Positions 60,510-64,000 of a DNA stretch of 64,000 bases are shown one piece after another (within the stretch, counting starts at the first letter, position 1; each line of letters starts with the position of its first letter). Source of the stretch: Pachypanchax playfairii (lineage: Eukaryota > Chordata > Actinopteri > Cyprinodontiformes > Aplocheilidae); the NCBI GenBank assembly GCA_006937955.1, contig SSNP01000017.1, forward strand, positions 4,120,974 to 4,184,973. Reading direction: 5' to 3'. The position numbers were made by a program, and so were the translations under genes. The notes under the pieces are model-generated. The model did not search any database, was not told where the DNA came from, and saw nothing but the letters and a program-made list of their open reading frames with translations.

Positions 60510-63500
60510 TCACCATTTTTTTGGCATGAAACTTTGCAACACATCTACAGGCAGAGGAAAAACAATGGTGGAGTTCTTCTCTGCAGCAATGGTGCTGAGG
60601 GTCTGCAGATATCTAAGCTGTAGAGCAGACGGCGCCTCGGCAATCACCAGAGACGCTTCTTTCAGAGCCCTGGAGGCATTCATCTCACCTTCTGCAGCAA
60701 TAATCTGAAACAGAGATGGTTAATATGTCTACAAACATTCCCTCTGCATTCTTTTGTTATCATTATTGTTACTTGTGAAAACAAAAATAAATCTTCATTG
60801 CTGCCCTGACCTTAGCTCTGGCTTCCCGGGTGGCTTCTGCTTCTGCCGCCATGGCTCTCTGCAGCTGATGAGGAAGCTTCACGTCTTTAATCTCAACACG
60901 CTCCACCCTGATACCCCAAGGATCGGTCGCCTCGTCCAGGGATTCCTGCATGTTTAAGAACAAACACTGTTTTATGGAAACATTTTCAGATCATAGATAC
61001 TAAATTAAGCTAATGAAGAGAGCGTGCACCAAAATCTTCCTTTACATTGAGAAGTCTGTGATTTTTTTCCAACCTGCATACTTTGTGCAATGCTCTCTCT
61101 GTCAGACAGAAGTTCTGAAAGGTCTTTCGTGCCAAGGACGTTCCTTAGATTGGTTTGTGCGAGGAGTCTTGTGGATGAGTACGCATCGGACACATTGGCC
61201 ACAGATGAAATGGGGCAGTAAATGCGAAAATACACCACTCCATCCACAGCCACTGTCACAGAGTCTCTGGTGAGGATCTGTGAAAATACAAGTTCAAAAA
61301 AAGTTCTTAGTCACATGATCAAACAAGGAGAGGACAATTTTTTAAAGGCAGAATCAAAAGATGGACCTTCATTTGATGTGTAGAGGGATCTAGTCAATGA
61401 TATGAAAAGAAAATCTCACCTCTTGGGGAGGAATATCAAATGAAACAGTCCTCAAATCAACTTTCACAATAAGGTCAACCCAGGGCAAAACAAAAACAAG
61501 TCCTGGAAAGAGAGAAATGTCAGACTTTTTTCTATTAAGAAAAAAATCATCCATGTTCACCTAAGCGTGTTAAACAAACCCGGTCCTTTAGGTTTCCTGT
61601 CTGAGATCCGTCCAAGTCTGAAAAAGACTGCTCGCTCATATTCTTTCACAATCTGGACATTAGAAACAGAAAATCATCCAAAAAATAAAATTAGCTAATA
61701 AAAAACAAACTGTTAACTTGTGCAGCTACACCAGTGAAATAAATACGATCTTACTCAAATTTCAAAGTTAAAGGTGATTGAAATTTGGTAAAAAATGTAA
61801 TAATAAGAATAGTTTCTACCTGGACACAATTAAACAGTGTGATTGGAAATGTTACTGCTACAAAGACGGTGGATAAGATCACCAACAGCCAACCGAAACA
61901 TCCCAGACTCACCGAGTCTTTATCTGTGGAGAGAGAAGGAGTTTTAAAACTAGTCTGAGGTTCTGTGTCTGTATCTGTTCCATCCTCCTGAACAGTTTAA
62001 ACTCAGTGTGTCTGTTTATATCACTGATTAAACAGGAACACCCCGTCCGGTGGGACGTGGCCTGTTAACACAAAGACTCCATGCTGTCAGACAGAGGTTG
62101 GAAAGTCACTTGTTCATATTGATATAATGAACCTCCGAGGAAAGTCATGTGACCACACGTGACATTAAATTGATTGGTTTGATCACTAGCAGTGTACTAT
62201 CATATACATTAAAATGTTGGGTCACCATGTCCCAAAAGCACCAATAGCCAGATTGTATGTATGACATATCCAACTGAACAGGGAACTCACCAGATGTGCA
62301 CTACTGTGGATCTGGGACATTTCAAGTTACCATGGCAACTCAATTAACCCAAAAATGAAAAAACCCACACCCTATATTAAAACCTCTCAGCTCATTAGAA
62401 ACATTGTTTGTGACACGTTCCTGTGTGAACAGACTTTGACCTACAGATGTTATTCCACCTTCCAGCTGATTGACGGACGTTGGTCAATAACATATTGAAG
62501 CAACTTTAAATATCGTGGAAACACCATGTGCCGTTAAACACACCTGGTGAGCTCACAGCAAAGACTGTGGACCCTGTAAGAACATGTGACACATCAAAGT
62601 GGTCGACTTAGTCAGCAGAACTACATTATCACGTGTACAGGAAATCTGGATTACCATGGCAACAGAATATTTAAAAACTAAGCTCACATTCTAAACCTTT
62701 TACAAAATCTCTGAAATATTGCCACTCCCTAACACACTGCAGCCCTCTCATCACAGCTGCAACACCTGTCAGCTGTCACACGCTCTGTGCTCCACAGTGA
62801 CAGGAAAATGCAGCTTTCTGATTGGCTGAAGCTTTCTCACTCATGTACATAGTAACAGGCCATTGTCAAAGTTTTCCAAGAACTGTCTCGCTTTGGATTA
62901 TTCTTCTGTTTACATGTTTGTAAAGTGATTAAAAACAAGAGTTCATGTTTTTTAAAGCATTTATACTTTACTGCAGGGGTGCCCAAAGTCAGGCCTCGAG
63001 GGCCACTATCCTGCATGTTTTAGATATTTTCCTGCTTCGACACACCTGATTCCTATCTGCAACATCTCAGCAAGTCCAGCAGAAGCCTGTTAACGACCCA
63101 TTCATCTGCATCAGGTGTGTTGAAGCAGAGGAACATCTAAAACATGCAGGATAGTGGCCCTCGAGGCCTGGAGTTGGACACCCCTGCTTTACTGAATCTT
63201 CCAATTTCTACCTAAAACATTTCACCTGTGCTGGATATATAAAAAACACATTTGTATAATAAAGAACCAACTTGGATAAAAATCTTTACAAACATTTCTT
63301 CTTTGCGTTTTGAGCCAAGATTCAGCAAGCTGTTAAAACACGTCACTGCAAAGCAACATTATTTAGGACTCATTTATCAAAGATCATAGAAACTATTTAC
63401 CTTCGACGTTCTCTGCATTGATCTCTAGTTTTCTTTGCGTTACCATCTCCACTGTGCTCGACGTTGTTGAGATTAGTGGACCCACTGAAACCTGGAACCT

Positions 63501-63539
63501 GTTTACCTGTCTCTTCTCTCCACTCATGGTCATTTCCAT
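60510..63539 (-). CDS. Stomatin-family membrane protein (stom/stoml3 type)
   Basis: Stomatins are oligomeric, cholesterol-associated proteins on the inner face of membranes that modulate ion channels. Minus-strand coding exons, 5' to 3': 63539-63401, 61923-61820, 61652-61580, 61502-61420, 61277-61074, 60945-60811, 60704-60510. Phases agree and give 310 residues. The N-terminal region is unique (1-50). A hydrophobic hairpin at about 53-80 has the conserved Pro73 and a juxtamembrane Cys79 at the usual palmitoylation position. The SPFH/PHB domain follows, with V-K-E-Y-E-R-A-V, G-P-G-L-V-F-V-L-P, F-D-I-P-P-Q-E-I-L-T-R-D-S-V, L-L-A-Q-T-N-L-R-N-V-L-G-T, V-E-R-V-E-I-K-D-V-K-L-P, A-E-G-E-M-N-A-S-R-A-L-K and K-N-S-T-I-V-F-P-L-P. 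Several residues favour STOM, others STOML3; linkage to slc7a1/mtus2 favours STOML3. The start is the first in-frame ATG of the first coding exon; Met3 and Met5 are alternatives. Confidence 0.93.
62974..63186. mobile_element. hAT-type MITE with intact 8-bp target duplication
   Basis: A 213-bp near-palindrome starts CAGGGGTGCCCAAAGTC and ends in the complementary 'ggagttggacacccctg'. About 50 bp of each end pair, including 'aggcctcgagggccactatc'. It is flanked by identical CTTTACTG octamers at 62966-62973 and 63187-63194. An 8-bp duplication and CAGGGGTG termini are hAT hallmarks. It lies in the first intron of the stomatin gene. The exact duplication points to a relatively recent insertion; it has no coding capacity and would depend on a transposase from elsewhere. 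Confidence 0.93.
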
Positions 63540-63642
63540 TAACCTGAGGCAGAGACATGTAAACACACACCGCTGTTCTCGGGGACTCACCCATTGGGTG
63601 CCAACAGGTGTCTGAAGTTCAGCCCTACTCGGTTTCTCTTAC

Positions 63643-63704
63643 CATTTTAGTCCTGGAGTAGTTGATCACTTGTTGACTGCAGTTAATGAATTATTAATTA
63701 AGTC
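63643..63704 (-). other. Putative 5' UTR exon of the stomatin gene
   Basis: On the minus strand a GTTTCAG acceptor precedes 63704, and a good donor (AAAATG/GTAAGA) follows 63643. It can splice to the acceptor CCTCAG before 63543, which opens the first coding exon. The exon ends in an ATG that is out of frame with the main start. Existence of this exon is inferred from splice signals only. Confidence 0.4.
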
Positions 63705-64000
63705 CTGAAACACGAGAGATGGTGTGAGTAGACATGATTATCATCCTGTCTGGATAAAGTTTGTTGCTAGAATTTGCTGGATAAAACAAATTTTTCAGTC
63801 ATTGAAATTATTTCATTTGTATACAAATTATTTGACCTTAAAGCTCGAGTGAATTTGAAATACATTGTGTCAGGATGAGACTCAGGATCATGCAGTGCAC
63901 GTTTCTCTACAGTCCAAAACGTGAATAAGAATTAAAAACACAAGTAAATCCCAAAAGATACTATAAAAACTTTTGCAATCATTTAGCATTGAGTAATCAC
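63705..64000. other. Upstream flank of the stomatin gene
   Basis: Nothing further can be supported. The promoter and any earlier non-coding exon would lie here or beyond the right edge. The stretch is AT-rich with no clear CpG island. Confidence 0.4.

Noticed and set aside
60481..60708. Plus-strand 75-codon frame
   Set aside because: It is the antisense of the last stomatin exon, whose minus-strand translation is clearly conserved.
1..64000. CRISPR arrays, tRNA or rRNA genes, integrated virus genes
   Set aside because: No regularly spaced direct repeats, no convincing tRNA A/B boxes with a cloverleaf, no rRNA-like GC-rich conserved blocks, and no retroviral gag/pol/env-like frames were seen by eye.

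Overview
The window is nuclear DNA of a ray-finned (teleost) fish. It has vertebrate-style spliced genes with GT-AG introns, many of them under 100 bp, and fish-type interspersed repeats: Tc1-like fossils, an L2-like LINE 3' tail, TTAA-flanked and hAT miniature elements, a long CA microsatellite and telomere-like CTAACC blocks. I see no prokaryotic genes, CRISPR arrays, rRNA or tRNA genes.

Layout. (1) 1-22,060: the 3' end of gbe1 (glycogen branching enzyme, + strand). Only the last two coding exons are here, separated by a 14.6-kb intron full of transposon debris. (2) 22,060-28,650: a gene-poor spacer with one degenerate Tc1-like element. (3) 28,650-36,450: slc7a1 (cationic amino acid transporter CAT-1, + strand), complete, with a putative non-coding first exon. 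It carries two consecutive, phase-matched versions of one exon: one like CAT-1/CAT-2B and one like CAT-2A. (4) 36,450-38,480: a spacer with a decayed LINE endonuclease fragment. (5) 38,500-60,000: mtus2 (microtubule-associated TIP150 family, + strand), complete. It has a 586-codon first coding exon followed by twelve exons that mostly encode a long coiled coil. (6) 60,510-63,704: a stomatin-family (stom/stoml3 type) membrane protein on the - strand, complete, convergent with mtus2.

The genes are not one pathway. The slc7a1-mtus2 pair is also adjacent on human 13q12, and STOML3 lies farther along human chromosome 13 (both from memory), so this looks like an old vertebrate linkage. gbe1 lies elsewhere in human (3p12), so its position here suggests a lineage-specific join.

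The best candidates for something under-described are the mutually exclusive exon pair in a CAT-1-type gene, five in-frame 10-residue repeats with a central serine in mtus2, and a predicted short upstream reading frame overlapping the whole first coding exon of the stomatin gene. I found no convincing wholly new biological system. Splice sites were called by eye from GT/AG context, phase continuity and family homology recalled from memory; no alignment or transcript data were available.
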